A model generated the notes under the pieces. The model saw nothing but the letters and a program-made list of their open reading frames with translations. It did not search any database and was not told the DNA's origin. This document shows positions 15,615 through 24,850 of a stretch of DNA of 64,000 nt, piece after piece. The stretch is from Pseudooceanicola algae (GTDB taxonomy: Bacteria; Pseudomonadota; Alphaproteobacteria; Rhodobacterales; Rhodobacteraceae): contig NZ_CP060437.1 in the NCBI RefSeq assembly GCF_003590145.2, positions 1 through 64,000 of the forward strand. Direction: 5' to 3'. A program made the translations under genes and the position numbers. Each line of letters opens with the position of its first letter. Positions within the stretch are counted from its first letter, which is position 1.

Positions 15615-17171
15615 TCAGAAGGTGAACCGGTAGGTCAGGGACACATTGCCGCCCGTCAGGCCCGGTCCGGGGCTGCTGCCTTCGTTCCAGGGCCAGCGAT
15701 TGTTGCTGTAATTGCTGTAGCTCACCAGCCAGTCGTCGTTGATCCGGTAGCTGGCGGTATAGCTGTAGTCAGGCTCGTAGGTATCCTGACCACCGGGTGT
15801 GTAGAAATACGCGGCCATGTTGACCCGCAGCTTCTTTGTCACGGCATAGCCGCAGGACAGGTTGAGGCTTTGGTCGGTAGGGTCGGGCAGGCCGATACTG
15901 GCGACACAGGGTATCGTCTTGTCGTTCGGCAGCGGGATCGCCGGCAATTTGTAGCTGCCGCGGAAATCACCGCCGAACAGCCCGTCGACCGGGTTGCCGC
16001 CATCGGTGAACCGCGCCGAGTAATTGCTGTAGCCGAGGGTGATCTTGTCCGTCATGCGGTAGACGAAGGCATAGGTATAATCCGGGTCCCATGGATCCTG
16101 CTCTGACGGAACGAGGTAGCGGATCAGGGACAGGCGGACCGTGACTTTTTCGTGCAGCGCCGCGCTGCAGCCAAGGCTGACCCGCGCCTTGGCGTCCCGG
16201 CGTTCATGGGCGTTCCGGGTCAGGAACCCCAGCCCCGAGGTCGTCGAGACCGAGCAGTTCACCCTGTACTTGTCCACGAGGCGCTCCTGGCGGACTGCCT
16301 CGGGTTGGACGGGTTCGACAGGATCGGGGGTCTTGGCAGGCGCGACCGGCGCCGGCTTTCTTGCCGCGCGTTTCGGCTGCGCGACCGCGACGACCTCCGG
16401 CTTCATCGGTTCCGTCGGCTGGGAACAATCCGTGGGAACAAAGGGCTCTGCTTCGGAGCACACGGGCCCCACGTCGGCGTCCGCCAGAGCGGCCTCCACC
16501 GAAGCGACAAGGGTGGCGCCGGCGGCGACCTGATCGGCGGTCTCGTCCGGCGCGGGGGAGGCCTCGGCCTCGCTTTCCTCTGCGACCAACTCCGGCGCGG
16601 GCTGAGTTTCCGGCGCGACGGGGGCGGGCTCATCCACCACCGGCTCTGCTTCGACAAGAGCGGATGGCGGTGCGGTTCCCGCAAGGATCCATTCCGAAAG
16701 GTAGCGGGCCACGTTGTCCAGATCCATGTCCTGCGGCGCATCGGGGCGTTCGCCCAGGCCCACGGGAACCTCGAAATCCGTCCCGTCCGTTTTGCTGACC
16801 AGGCATGAAACAGCAGCTTCACATACAAGATCGGCCCGGACCTGCGAGCGTTCCGAATCGTCCATGATCTTGGCGGACCCGTCAGGGTAGATTACGTAGA
16901 CCCATTGCCCCAATGTGCCACGCTGGTAGAGCGAGGAATGCAGCGCACTCGGCAGGTCAAGGATGACCTCCTGCGCGTCGGGTGTCGCGAGTTCGGTCGT
17001 ATTTACAAAGTCTTCGCCAAGCGCTTCGGCTGGGGTCTCCGGCGCAGCGACTTGCGCGGTGGCCCCGGATGCGAAACAGCCCGCAACCATGGCGAGACAG
17101 ACCGCGCGACGCGCGACAGGAGAGGGCGGTGTGACGAGGCGCTTACGCATGATGCTACGATAATCCGGCAA
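15615..17171 (-). CDS. Outer-membrane beta-barrel-like protein sharing a module with the glycan operon
   Basis: 518 residues with a signal peptide ending near GATAQ. Residues about 75-130 (GQWVYVIYPDGSAKI then VCEAAVSCLVSKTDGT) match a module in the secreted protein at 3928-4680. A long Pro/Ala/Glu linker follows (about 165-300). The last 210 residues are aromatic-rich beta strands in two similar halves (DPDYTYAFVYRMTDKITLGY against EPDYSYTASYRINDDWLVSY), ending in TYRFTF as barrels usually do. The start is a TTG five bases after AGGAAG; the later ATG at 17150 lacks a box. It is convergent with the kinase gene. A role in export or surface display of the glycan is inferred from the shared module only. 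Confidence 0.65.
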   Translation of the reverse strand: MPDYRSIMRKRLVTPPSPVARRAVCLAMVAGCFASGATAQVAAPETPAEALGEDFVNTTELATPDAQEVILDLPSALHSSLYQRGTLGQWVYVIYPDGSAKIMDDSERSQVRADLVCEAAVSCLVSKTDGTDFEVPVGLGERPDAPQDMDLDNVARYLSEWILAGTAPPSALVEAEPVVDEPAPVAPETQPAPELVAEESEAEASPAPDETADQVAAGATLVASVEAALADADVGPVCSEAEPFVPTDCSQPTEPMKPEVVAVAQPKRAARKPAPVAPAKTPDPVEPVQPEAVRQERLVDKYRVNCSVSTTSGLGFLTRNAHERRDAKARVSLGCSAALHEKVTVRLSLIRYLVPSEQDPWDPDYTYAFVYRMTDKITLGYSNYSARFTDGGNPVDGLFGGDFRGSYKLPAIPLPNDKTIPCVASIGLPDPTDQSLNLSCGYAVTKKLRVNMAAYFYTPGGQDTYEPDYSYTASYRINDDWLVSYSNYSNNRWPWNEGSSPGPGLTGGNVSLTYRFTF

Positions 17172-17241
17172 GAAAACTTCCTAAACCCCCGCCTCGTAAC
17201 AAAACCGTGGCGATTGGATGATCCGCCTGAAAGCCGATCAT

Positions 17242-17334
17242 TTATGTGTCCAGTCATAAGGTCGATCATGCGCCGATGTGAATAGTCTGAGCTGTTCAGA
17301 AGGCTTTCTTGGACGATTCTGAGGCAAGAAAGCC
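17242..17334. repeat. Inverted repeats upstream of the beta-barrel gene
   Basis: Two dyads lie in the 268-base gap between the barrel gene and the dehydratase gene. TTATG-N8-CATAA occupies 17242-17259, 70-90 bases before the barrel start, where an operator could sit. GGCTTTCTTG (17302-17311) and CAAGAAAGCC (17325-17334) form a perfect ten-base stem with a 13-base loop. The latter is downstream of the leftward dehydratase gene and could act as its terminator, though it has no T-run. Functions are not demonstrated. Confidence 0.35.
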
Positions 17335-17439
17335 ATGATGCTCAGCAGAAAAGCGCGGAATGCGTTCATCAAGGGCGCTGGCCTTCGGACGGGATGCCTG
17401 CCCGAAGGGCCGCCCGGCCTTGCCCCGGCAGGCCGGTGG

Positions 17440-19149
17440 TCAATCCTGAGGCAGATCGACGAGGAACCCGAAATCACAGCCCTGTTCGGCCTGCAGGACT
17501 TCGCGGTCGTAAAGCAGATCATACCCCCGTTTGCGGGTTTGGGCGCGGGCGGGCAGGGCGGCGCGACGGGCGGCCAGCTCCGTGTCCGTGACCAGCAGGT
17601 CTAGGCTGCGGTTGCGCACGCTCATCCGGATACGGTCGCCACTGCGCACCAGCCCGATGGTCCCGCCCGAGGCCGCATCCGGCGAGACATGCAGCACGAT
17701 GGTGCCATAGGCCGTGCCGCTCATCCTGGCGTCCGAGATACGGATCATGTCCGTCACCCCGGCGCGGGCCAGCTTTTTCGGGATCGGCAGATAGCCGGCT
17801 TCGGGCATCGCCGCCGCGCTGGTCGGGCCGGCGTTCTGCAACAGCAGGATATCTTCGGCCGCGACATCCAGATCCGGATCGTCGATCCGCGCCGCGAGGT
17901 CCTCGAGCGAGGTAAAGACCACAACGCGCGCCTCGGCCTCGAACAATGCAGGATCGGCCGCCGAGCGTTTCAGGATCGCGCCGTTCGGTGCCAGGTTGCC
18001 GTATAGCGCAACAAGACCGCCGGTGTCGCGGATCGGGCTGGCGGCGGCGGCGATCACCTTGCGGTCGACCCAATCCTCAGCGGCCTCGATGCGGTCCCCG
18101 ATGGTTTCGCCGGTGATCGTGGGCGCGTCCAGATGCAGGACATCGCGCAATTCACGCATCACGGCGGGGATGCCACCGGCATAATGCAGGTCCTCCATGT
18201 AGAAGGCCCCGGTCGGTTTCAGATCCACCAGCACCGGCGTCCGGTCCGAAATCCGGTTGAGCCTGTGCAGGTCAAGGTTCAGCCCCACGCGCCCGGCTAT
18301 GGCCGCCAGGTGCAGCACGGCGTTGGTCGAACCGCCAAGCGCCAGCAGCACGGTCACCGCATTGTCCAGCGCCTCCTGGGTCAGGATGCTGCGCGGGGTC
18401 CGCCCGGACCCGATCAGCCGGACGGCCAGACGCCCGGTTTCCTCGGCCATGCGCAGACGGTCGGCGCTGACGGCCGGGATCGCCGCGCCATAGGCGGGCA
18501 TCATCCCCATGGCTTCGGTCAGGCTGGCCATGGTCGATGCCGTGCCCATCACCGCGCAGGTGCCAGAGGTGGCGGCCAGCTTGCCCTCGATCTGGTCGAT
18601 TTCCTGCTCGTCGATTCCCCCCGCGCGGAACTGCTGCCAGAAGCGGCGGCAATCCGTGCAGGCGCCCAGCCGGTGGTCCTTGTGCCGCCCGGTCGACATC
18701 GGCCCGGCCACCAGTTGCACTGCCGGCAGGTTGGCCGACATGGCCCCCATCAGCTGGGCCGGCACCGTCTTGTCACACCCCCCCAGCAGCACGACGGAAT
18801 CCATCGGCTGGGCGCGCACCATTTCCTCGACATCCATCGACATGAGGTTGCGGAACTTCAGCGAGGTGGGAGAGACGAAGACCTCGCCCAGGGAAATCGT
18901 CGGAAAGTCGAGGGGCAGCGCCCCCGCCGCCAGAACGCCGCGCTTCACGGCCTCGATCATCTCGGGGAAATGTCGGTGGCAATTGTTGAAGCCCGAGGCG
19001 GATTGCGCGATGCCGACGATGGGCCGGTCGAGCATTTCGCGCGAGTAGCCCATCGAGCTGGCAAAAGAGCGCCGCAGATACTTTGAAAAGGCCGCATCGC
19101 CGTAATTCGTCAGCCCGCGTGCGATTCCCTTTGCCTTTTCCTCGGTCAT
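17440..19149 (-). CDS. IlvD/Edd-family dehydratase, probably sugar-acid (aldonate) dehydratase
   Basis: 569 residues of the IlvD/Edd family, which dehydrates dihydroxy or aldonic acids using an Fe-S cluster and Mg2+. Three candidate cluster cysteines are visible: Cys57 (FNNCHRHF), Cys125 (GGCDKT) and Cys198 (SGTCAVMG). The NNCHRHF form is closer to L-arabinonate-type dehydratases than to biosynthetic IlvD, and the catabolic context agrees. The frame runs back to 19191, but AGGGAGGA seven bases before the ATG at 19149 fixes the start. It is last in a leftward run amidohydrolase, MFS carrier, IclR regulator, dehydratase. The substrate is not determinable. Confidence 0.85.
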   Translation of the reverse strand: MTEEKAKGIARGLTNYGDAAFSKYLRRSFASSMGYSREMLDRPIVGIAQSASGFNNCHRHFPEMIEAVKRGVLAAGALPLDFPTISLGEVFVSPTSLKFRNLMSMDVEEMVRAQPMDSVVLLGGCDKTVPAQLMGAMSANLPAVQLVAGPMSTGRHKDHRLGACTDCRRFWQQFRAGGIDEQEIDQIEGKLAATSGTCAVMGTASTMASLTEAMGMMPAYGAAIPAVSADRLRMAEETGRLAVRLIGSGRTPRSILTQEALDNAVTVLLALGGSTNAVLHLAAIAGRVGLNLDLHRLNRISDRTPVLVDLKPTGAFYMEDLHYAGGIPAVMRELRDVLHLDAPTITGETIGDRIEAAEDWVDRKVIAAAASPIRDTGGLVALYGNLAPNGAILKRSAADPALFEAEARVVVFTSLEDLAARIDDPDLDVAAEDILLLQNAGPTSAAAMPEAGYLPIPKKLARAGVTDMIRISDARMSGTAYGTIVLHVSPDAASGGTIGLVRSGDRIRMSVRNRSLDLLVTDTELAARRAALPARAQTRKRGYDLLYDREVLQAEQGCDFGFLVDLPQD

Positions 19150-19238
19150 TTGGCCGTCCTCCCTTTTGATCGCGAAACGTCGGGTCCTCAACGCTGTCTG
19201 CGCAGGAATATCCGACGTACGCCGCCCCGCAAATGCGT

Positions 19239-20129
19239 CTAGCGGCAGACCGAGGAAATTTCTCGCGCGGCCTTGCTGACCTTCAGCTGCAGGGTCTGCA
19301 GGCTGACCGGGTCGTAATCCGAGGCCGGGATCGAAACGCCAACCGATCCGATCACCGCCCCTGCCTTTTCGCGGATCACGCAGGCAATGGCGATTTCGTC
19401 CTGCCGGAATTCACGATCCTCGACCGCGAAGCCGTGGCGTCGGATCTGGCGCAGGCTTTCCACCAGTTCACCAAGCGAGACGATGGTGCGTTCGGTAAAG
19501 GCCGGCAGGCCGTGGTCGGCCACCACGCGGGCGATCTCGGGTTCGGGTAGCCAGGCCAGGATCGCCTTGCCAAGCGCCGAGGCATGGGCGGCCGAGGCAT
19601 GGGCCGACCGTTCGGGACGTCCGGCGCCCTGACGCGAGACCTCGCACAGGGTGGTCAGGTCAGTGTCCTCGAAGGCGGCAAGGCGGATCACGGCGCCGGT
19701 ATCCTCGGCCAGTTTTTCAAGAAACGGCCGCGCGGCACGGACCAGATCGAACCGCGCGCCCCGCATCGAAGCAATTTCCGTCAGCCGTGGCCCAAGGAAA
19801 TATGCCCGCGGCTTGTCCAGCTTGGCGACATAGCCGCGCCGCAGCAGGGTGTTCAGCAAGTGATGGCAGGTCGAGACCTTCAGCCCGGTCATCCGCGCGA
19901 TGTCCTGCAGGCGCAGTTCCTGCTTGGCTTCGGCGAGAGCCTCCAGAAGGTTGATCGCCCGGTCGACCGCCTGCACGGTCGTGTGGTCGCCGGACTTGTC
20001 GCTGCCCACGTCCCGGCCCGGCGTGGCGGGCACCTGCTGGGCATCCTCCATCGACACCCGCGTGCGATCCGGAGTGATATCTGCGGGCTCCAGCCTTTGG
20101 GCTACCGGCAGTTCCATGTCGTCGTCCAT
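19239..20129 (-). CDS. IclR-family transcriptional regulator
   Basis: About 296 residues. After a variable N-terminus, residues about 50-110 form the winged helix (AVDRAINLLEALAEAKQELR then LQDIARMTGLKVSTCHHLLN). Residues about 125-290 are the IclR effector-binding domain (GKAILAWLPE, GFAVEDREF, and GSVGVSIPASDYDP). The ATG at 20129 follows the MFS stop by ten bases and has an AGGGAC box; the longer frame to 20198 overlaps the MFS gene. It is the obvious local regulator of the amidohydrolase/transporter island. Repeats at 22819-22852 are a possible binding site. Confidence 0.9.
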   Translation of the reverse strand: MDDDMELPVAQRLEPADITPDRTRVSMEDAQQVPATPGRDVGSDKSGDHTTVQAVDRAINLLEALAEAKQELRLQDIARMTGLKVSTCHHLLNTLLRRGYVAKLDKPRAYFLGPRLTEIASMRGARFDLVRAARPFLEKLAEDTGAVIRLAAFEDTDLTTLCEVSRQGAGRPERSAHASAAHASALGKAILAWLPEPEIARVVADHGLPAFTERTIVSLGELVESLRQIRRHGFAVEDREFRQDEIAIACVIREKAGAVIGSVGVSIPASDYDPVSLQTLQLKVSKAAREISSVCR

Positions 20130-20139
20130 ACATCTGTCC

Positions 20140-21351
20140 CTAGGTGCCGCGGCTGCCGGTTCCATCATGATTGTTCGCGGGGTCCAAGGCAAACCCATAG
20201 CTGCGCGCGATGATCAGGGCCGCCAGGGTGACCGCGACCCCGAGCAAGGTCACGCCGGTCCAGCCGAAGAAATGCCATGCCTGACTGCCCGCGAAGGTCC
20301 CGAGCGCGGCGCCCCCGAAGCGGATCACCATGTAGATCGTGTTCATCCGGTTGCCCGCGGCCGGGTCCAGCTGCAACACCTGCGACATCGAGGTCACATG
20401 CGACACCTGCATCCCGAGATCCAGCAGGACCACTGCCGGGATGATCCAGGCCATGCCGCCGCCCGTCGCGCCCATCAGAACGAAAGACAGCAGCATCAGC
20501 GCCCCGCTGACGGTCAGGATCATGTCCGCGCTCAGCTTTTCGGAAAGTCGTCCGGCAACCGGGGCGGCCAGCACGCCGACCGCTCCGATCAGCGCCAGCA
20601 GGCCGACAGTCAGCGTTGCCTGGCCTTCCATGCTGCGTTCGGCGTGAAAGACGATGGTCGTCCAGAACATCGCGAAGGCGCCGAATTGCAACGCCGCCAC
20701 GCTGGCCAGCACGCGCAGGCGGCGATGGCGCAGGAACAGGCTGCCGAGGCTGCGGATCAGGCTGCCATAGCTGCCCTGAAACGTGGGGGCCATGACCGGC
20801 AGGCTGCGCCGCAGCAGTACCAGCAGGATCAGCATCAGCCCGGCGGCGACCAGATACAGCACCCGCCAGCCGATGATCCCGCCGATCACGCCCCCGACGA
20901 AGCGCGACAGGATGATGCCCAGCAACAGCCCACCCATGACGGTGCCCACGGCCCGCCCGGCCTGACCCTTGGGGGCCAGTCGCGCCGCGATCGGGGGCAG
21001 GAACTGCGGCACGACCGAGGAAAAGCCGACAAGGAAACCGACCGCCATCAGCGGATGCAGCGACCCCATCGTCCCGAAGGCCACCAGCATCGCGCTGGAG
21101 GCCACCAGCAGGATCGAGATGATCCGCCGCCGCTCCACCATGTCGCCAAGCGGCAGCAGGAACAGCAACCCGAGCGCATAGCCCACCTGCGTGAGCGTCG
21201 CGATCAGCGCCGCCGCCCGTTCGCTGGCGTTGAAATCCGCCGCGATCTCGGCCAGCAGCGGCTGGTTGTAGTAATTGTTCGCCACCACCACGCCGGCGGT
21301 GACGGCCATCAGCCAGATCAGCCGGCGCGGGGCCCGTTCATTCATCTCCAC
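20140..21351 (-). CDS. MFS transporter
   Basis: 403 residues with about twelve membrane helices. It has the NNYYNQPLLAEIAADF opening found in a large family of small-molecule MFS carriers, the PLGDMVERRRI loop A-type motif between helices 2 and 3, and APKGQAGRAVGTVMGG midway. It starts four bases after the amidohydrolase stop and ends ten bases before the IclR gene. It could be an uptake route for the same substrate as the ABC system, or an exporter of a product. Direction and substrate are not readable. Confidence 0.85.
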   Translation of the reverse strand: MEMNERAPRRLIWLMAVTAGVVVANNYYNQPLLAEIAADFNASERAAALIATLTQVGYALGLLFLLPLGDMVERRRIISILLVASSAMLVAFGTMGSLHPLMAVGFLVGFSSVVPQFLPPIAARLAPKGQAGRAVGTVMGGLLLGIILSRFVGGVIGGIIGWRVLYLVAAGLMLILLVLLRRSLPVMAPTFQGSYGSLIRSLGSLFLRHRRLRVLASVAALQFGAFAMFWTTIVFHAERSMEGQATLTVGLLALIGAVGVLAAPVAGRLSEKLSADMILTVSGALMLLSFVLMGATGGGMAWIIPAVVLLDLGMQVSHVTSMSQVLQLDPAAGNRMNTIYMVIRFGGAALGTFAGSQAWHFFGWTGVTLLGVAVTLAALIIARSYGFALDPANNHDGTGSRGT

Positions 21352-21355
21352 GTGA

Positions 21356-22789
21356 TCACCAGGCGATATCGGGATAGCCGGCGTCGGCCATAAGACGCGG
21401 GCCCCGGCTGCGGATCTCGGACAGGGCGCGGGCTTCGGCGGCGCTGTCGATCAGCTTGCCGTGGCGCTTGCGGATCTCGCCGTCGATCAGCACCGTGTCG
21501 ACATTGCCCGGATGGGCGAACATCGCCACCGCGTTTTCCGGGTTCAGCGCCGGCGACAGGTTCCAGTCATCGCGCCGCAGCAGCACGATATCGGCCTTCT
21601 TGCCCGGCGTCAGCGACCCAATCCGGTGCTCCATCCCCAACACGGCGGCATTGTTGATCGTCGCCCATTTCAACGCCTCGCCGGTGGTGATGTACTCTTT
21701 CTGATAGACGCCGCCGCCGGTGCCTATGGTCTTGAGGTTTTCTGCCTCAAAGGCCGCCGCTGCCGGGTTGGTGCCCTCTTCCAGCTCTCGCTGGGTCTGG
21801 ACGTTGCGATAGAAGCGGTCCGCCTGCAACGACAGCCGCAGGGTCGAGAACATGTCGCCGCCCACCCCGACCTCGGTATCATTGGCGACCGATGGCCGAC
21901 CGCCCTGCGCCGCGACCCGCCCGATCAGCGGCGGCACGCCGTGGCCGCGCAGTTCTACCGGCGGGGTCGCGGTGATGGTGCAGCCGGCCTCGACCAGCGC
22001 CCTGATTTCCTCGTCCGGGATATAATTGGCGTGAACTGCATTGTGCCCTGCGGGCAGCAACCCTTCCTTCAGCAGGTCGAGGTAGCCGCCGGGATTGAGC
22101 CGGTTGCGCCGCCCCCAGACATGCGCCGAAGAGATCAGCCCCATTTCCTTCGCCAGCGCGAAATCCTGACGACAGACATCCAGAGTGGCGTAGTCCGGCC
22201 CCAGAACGCACATGGCCAGCGTCACCAGCGCGTCGTCAGAGGCCAGCCGCCCCTTGCGCAGCCGTTCGATATGGGCGCGGGGATGCGGGATTTCGGAAAA
22301 ATGCGGCTCGCCCGGCTTGGGCTTGGGCTTAACCGTGCCATGACCGAACAGGGCGCGCACGCCGCTGGCCTGCAAGCCGTCGATGGCCGCGTCGGAATGC
22401 TCGGGCGTCGGGTTGTTGTGGCACCAGTCGAAAACCGTGGTCGTACCGCTGTCGATCGAGGCAAGGCCACCGGCCATTTCGGAATAGAGAATATCCTCGG
22501 GGGTGAAGCGCGGCGCGGCCCCGGCATGCAGGTAGTTGAAGTAATCCGACCCGGCGAAATTCGATCCGATGCCTCGGATGACCGTCTGCCACAGGTGGTT
22601 GTGTGCATTCACGAGGCCCGGCATGGCGATCATGCGGCTGCCGTCGATCACTTCTGCGTCCTCGACCGCCAGATCGGGGCCGACCGCGACGATCCGGTCG
22701 CCTTTCACCAGAATATCCCCGCAGGAAAGGTTTCCGATTTCAGGATCGACCGAGACGATCGCCGCCCCTCGAATCACATAATCCGCCAT
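21356..22789 (-). CDS. Amidohydrolase (TrzN/AtzB/SAH-deaminase-like), copy 1
   Basis: 477 residues of the amidohydrolase superfamily. The metal site is visible in NAHNH (about 62-66), GHGTVKPKP (about 138), the HANYIPDEE histidine and the late VANDTEVG aspartate. The ATZ/TRZ subgroup removes amino or similar groups from heterocycles. AAAGGTGAC before the ATG at 22789 sets the start; a longer frame reaches 22873. It is a close paralog of 28365-29753, with HFS...PHP, RLRKGRL and LGPDY shared. It is divergent from the adjacent ABC transporter, which presumably imports the substrate or its precursor. Confidence 0.88.
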   Translation of the reverse strand: MADYVIRGAAIVSVDPEIGNLSCGDILVKGDRIVAVGPDLAVEDAEVIDGSRMIAMPGLVNAHNHLWQTVIRGIGSNFAGSDYFNYLHAGAAPRFTPEDILYSEMAGGLASIDSGTTTVFDWCHNNPTPEHSDAAIDGLQASGVRALFGHGTVKPKPKPGEPHFSEIPHPRAHIERLRKGRLASDDALVTLAMCVLGPDYATLDVCRQDFALAKEMGLISSAHVWGRRNRLNPGGYLDLLKEGLLPAGHNAVHANYIPDEEIRALVEAGCTITATPPVELRGHGVPPLIGRVAAQGGRPSVANDTEVGVGGDMFSTLRLSLQADRFYRNVQTQRELEEGTNPAAAAFEAENLKTIGTGGGVYQKEYITTGEALKWATINNAAVLGMEHRIGSLTPGKKADIVLLRRDDWNLSPALNPENAVAMFAHPGNVDTVLIDGEIRKRHGKLIDSAAEARALSEIRSRGPRLMADAGYPDIAW

Positions 22790-22818
22790 TTTGTCACCTT
22801 TTTCATATCGCGAAATAT

Positions 22819-22852
22819 ATTCCGGTCCGCTGGAATTCCTCCCGATTATTCC
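22819..22852. promoter_or_regulatory. Phased ATTCC/GGAAT repeats in the divergent promoter region
   Basis: Between the amidohydrolase and ABC permease genes, ATTCC (22819-22823) and GGAAT (22832-22836) form a dyad with an eight-base spacer. The second half extends to GGAATTCC (22832-22839), and another ATTCC follows after eight more bases (22848-22852). Regular phasing in a divergent promoter region beside an IclR gene suggests an operator. The assignment is inference. Confidence 0.35.
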
Positions 22853-22977
22853 TCGACCAATTTCAGCGCACAAGGGGCTTTTGTCGTAATTTTTTCATGA
22901 TGTGCGTTGACACACCCTATTTCTTCCAGAGATGCTGAAAAACAGATCAACAATATTTTCACAATGGGAAATAAACG

Positions 22978-23895
22978 GTGCTAGCTTTCGCCCTGAAACG
23001 TCTTGGCCTGACCTTACTTGTTCTGGTCAGCGTCTCGATCATCACCTTCTCGCTGGTGCGGCTGGCCGGGGATCCGGCCATCGCGCTGGCCGGACCCGAA
23101 GCCTCGACCCAGGAAATCGAGGCGATCCGTCTCGCCTATGGCTTCGACAAGCCGCTGCCGGCGCAATATGCCAGCTGGCTGGGGGACGTGATGCGGGGCG
23201 ACCTGGGCTTTTCCAACATCCTGCAACGCCCGGTGCTGGACGTGGTGATGGAACGGCTGCCGGTCACCGCCAAGCTTGCCTGTCTGTCGCTGCTGTTCGC
23301 GGTGATCGTGGCAATTCCGCTTGGCGTGCTGGCCGCGGTCAAGCGCAACACCATGCTGGATCGCGCCGCCCTGTCCATCGCCGTGGTCGGACAGGCACTG
23401 CCGAACTTCTTCTTCGCGCTGGTGCTGATCCTGATCCTCGGGGTAAAGCTGCGCTGGCTGCCGATCTCGGGCGACAAGACCTTTCTGCATTATGTCATGC
23501 CCTCGATCGCGCTTGGCTATTTCGCCGCCCCGGCGATCATGCGCCTGACCCGCGCCGGGATGATCGAGGTGCTGGACAGCGACTATGTCCGCACCGCGCG
23601 CGCCATGGGGCTGCCGCGCTTTCGCGTCGTGATGAAACATGCGTTGCGCAATGCGTTGATCCCGGTGGTCTCGCTGACGGCCGTGCAGCTTGGTTTCATG
23701 CTGTCGGGCTCGATCATCATCGAATCCGTGTTTTCGATGAACGGGATCGGGCGGCTTGGCTGGCAGTCGATCCAACGGACCGACCTCGAAGTAATGCAGG
23801 CGCTCGTCCTGATCATCGCCGTCATCTACCTCGCCCTGAATTACCTCGCCGACCTGGTGAACGGGCTTCTCGACCCGCGGCTGCGCGTCCAGTGA
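22978..23895 (+). CDS. Peptide/opine-type ABC transporter permease (DppB-like), operon 1
   Basis: 305 residues of the DppB/OppB family. A membrane helix at residues 9-29 is followed by GDLGFSNILQRPVLDVV and four to five more helices. The coupling motif reads YVRTARAMGLPRFRVVMKHA, followed by RNALIPVVS. The start codon is GTG after GGGAAA. It is the first gene of a five-gene rightward operon (permease, permease, two ATPases, binding protein) ending in a strong terminator. Import of a small amidated or heterocyclic compound is suggested by the flanking amidohydrolases. Confidence 0.92.
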   Translation: MLAFALKRLGLTLLVLVSVSIITFSLVRLAGDPAIALAGPEASTQEIEAIRLAYGFDKPLPAQYASWLGDVMRGDLGFSNILQRPVLDVVMERLPVTAKLACLSLLFAVIVAIPLGVLAAVKRNTMLDRAALSIAVVGQALPNFFFALVLILILGVKLRWLPISGDKTFLHYVMPSIALGYFAAPAIMRLTRAGMIEVLDSDYVRTARAMGLPRFRVVMKHALRNALIPVVSLTAVQLGFMLSGSIIIESVFSMNGIGRLGWQSIQRTDLEVMQALVLIIAVIYLALNYLADLVNGLLDPRLRVQ

Positions 23896-23932
23896 CCCCG
23901 TTGCCGCCCGCCAGACCGGAGCCCAACAAGAA

Positions 23933-24850
23933 ATGACCCATCAAGACATGACAGATACCTCTGCAACCATGACGCCCCCCGAGGACGCCTCCCCCCGGCG
24001 ATCATCCGACAGCTGGCGGCGTGCCAGCCGCCACACCGGGTTGTTGATCGGCGCGGGGCTGGTCCTTGGCATCCTGCTGATGGCCTTGCTGGCCCCGGTG
24101 CTGGCGCCGCATGACCCCTATTTGCAGGACCTCGACAATCGGCTGGTTTCGCCCATCTGGTCGGGCGAGGGCACCTGGGTCCATCCCCTTGGCACCGATG
24201 CGCTTGGCCGCGATTACCTGTCGCGCCTGCTGTACGGGGCACGGATTTCCCTGCTGATCGGCTTTGGCGCGACGGCGATTGCCGGTGTGATCGGCACCAC
24301 CATGGGCGTTCTGGCGGGCTATTTCGGCGGCAAGGTGGATTTCGTCGTGACCTTCATCGTCAACGTCCGCCTGGCCCTGCCGGCGATGCTGGTGGCGCTT
24401 GTGGTCGTCGCGCTTGTCGGGGGGTCCTTGAACGTGGTGATCTGGACCCTGGGCCTGCTGGTCTGGGACCGCTTTGCCGTGGTCATGCGCGCCGCGACCC
24501 AGCAGATCCGCACGCTGGATTACCTGTCCGCCGCCCGCGCCGCCGGGGCCTCGGTCGGGCGCATCCTGCTGACCGAGGTAATGCCCAACGTGCTTGGGGC
24601 GCTGATCGTCGTGGCCACGCTGGAAATCGCCCAGGCGATCCTGTTCGAAGCCGCGCTCAGCTTCCTCGGCCTCGGGGTGCAGCCGCCGACGCCGTCCTGG
24701 GGCCTGATGATTTCCGAAGGCAAAAGCCACATGTTCTTCCGGCCCTGGGTCATCGCCCTGCCGGGGGCGGCGCTGTTCATCCTTGTTCTTGCCATCAACC
24801 TGCTCGGCGACGGCATCCGTGACGTCACCGCACCGGAGGGCCGCACATGA
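23933..24850 (+). CDS. Peptide/opine-type ABC transporter permease (DppC-like), operon 1
   Basis: 305 residues. It has a polar N-terminus of about 40 residues, then the OppC_N helix and the family sequence APHDPYLQDLDNRL, HPLGTDALGRDYLSRLLYGA, and the coupling loop LDYLSAARAAGASVGRILLT. The late FLGLGVQPPTPSWGLMI is characteristic of DppC. It pairs with the GTG-started permease upstream, and its stop overlaps the ATPase start by four bases. An alternative start at the second methionine (MTDTS) is possible. Confidence 0.92.
   Translation: MTHQDMTDTSATMTPPEDASPRRSSDSWRRASRHTGLLIGAGLVLGILLMALLAPVLAPHDPYLQDLDNRLVSPIWSGEGTWVHPLGTDALGRDYLSRLLYGARISLLIGFGATAIAGVIGTTMGVLAGYFGGKVDFVVTFIVNVRLALPAMLVALVVVALVGGSLNVVIWTLGLLVWDRFAVVMRAATQQIRTLDYLSAARAAGASVGRILLTEVMPNVLGALIVVATLEIAQAILFEAALSFLGLGVQPPTPSWGLMISEGKSHMFFRPWVIALPGAALFILVLAINLLGDGIRDVTAPEGRT

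Noticed and set aside
17302-17334. Ten-base inverted repeat considered as a mobile-element remnant
   Set aside because: The spacing fits a hairpin, there is no coding remnant or target duplication, and a terminator-like role is simpler.
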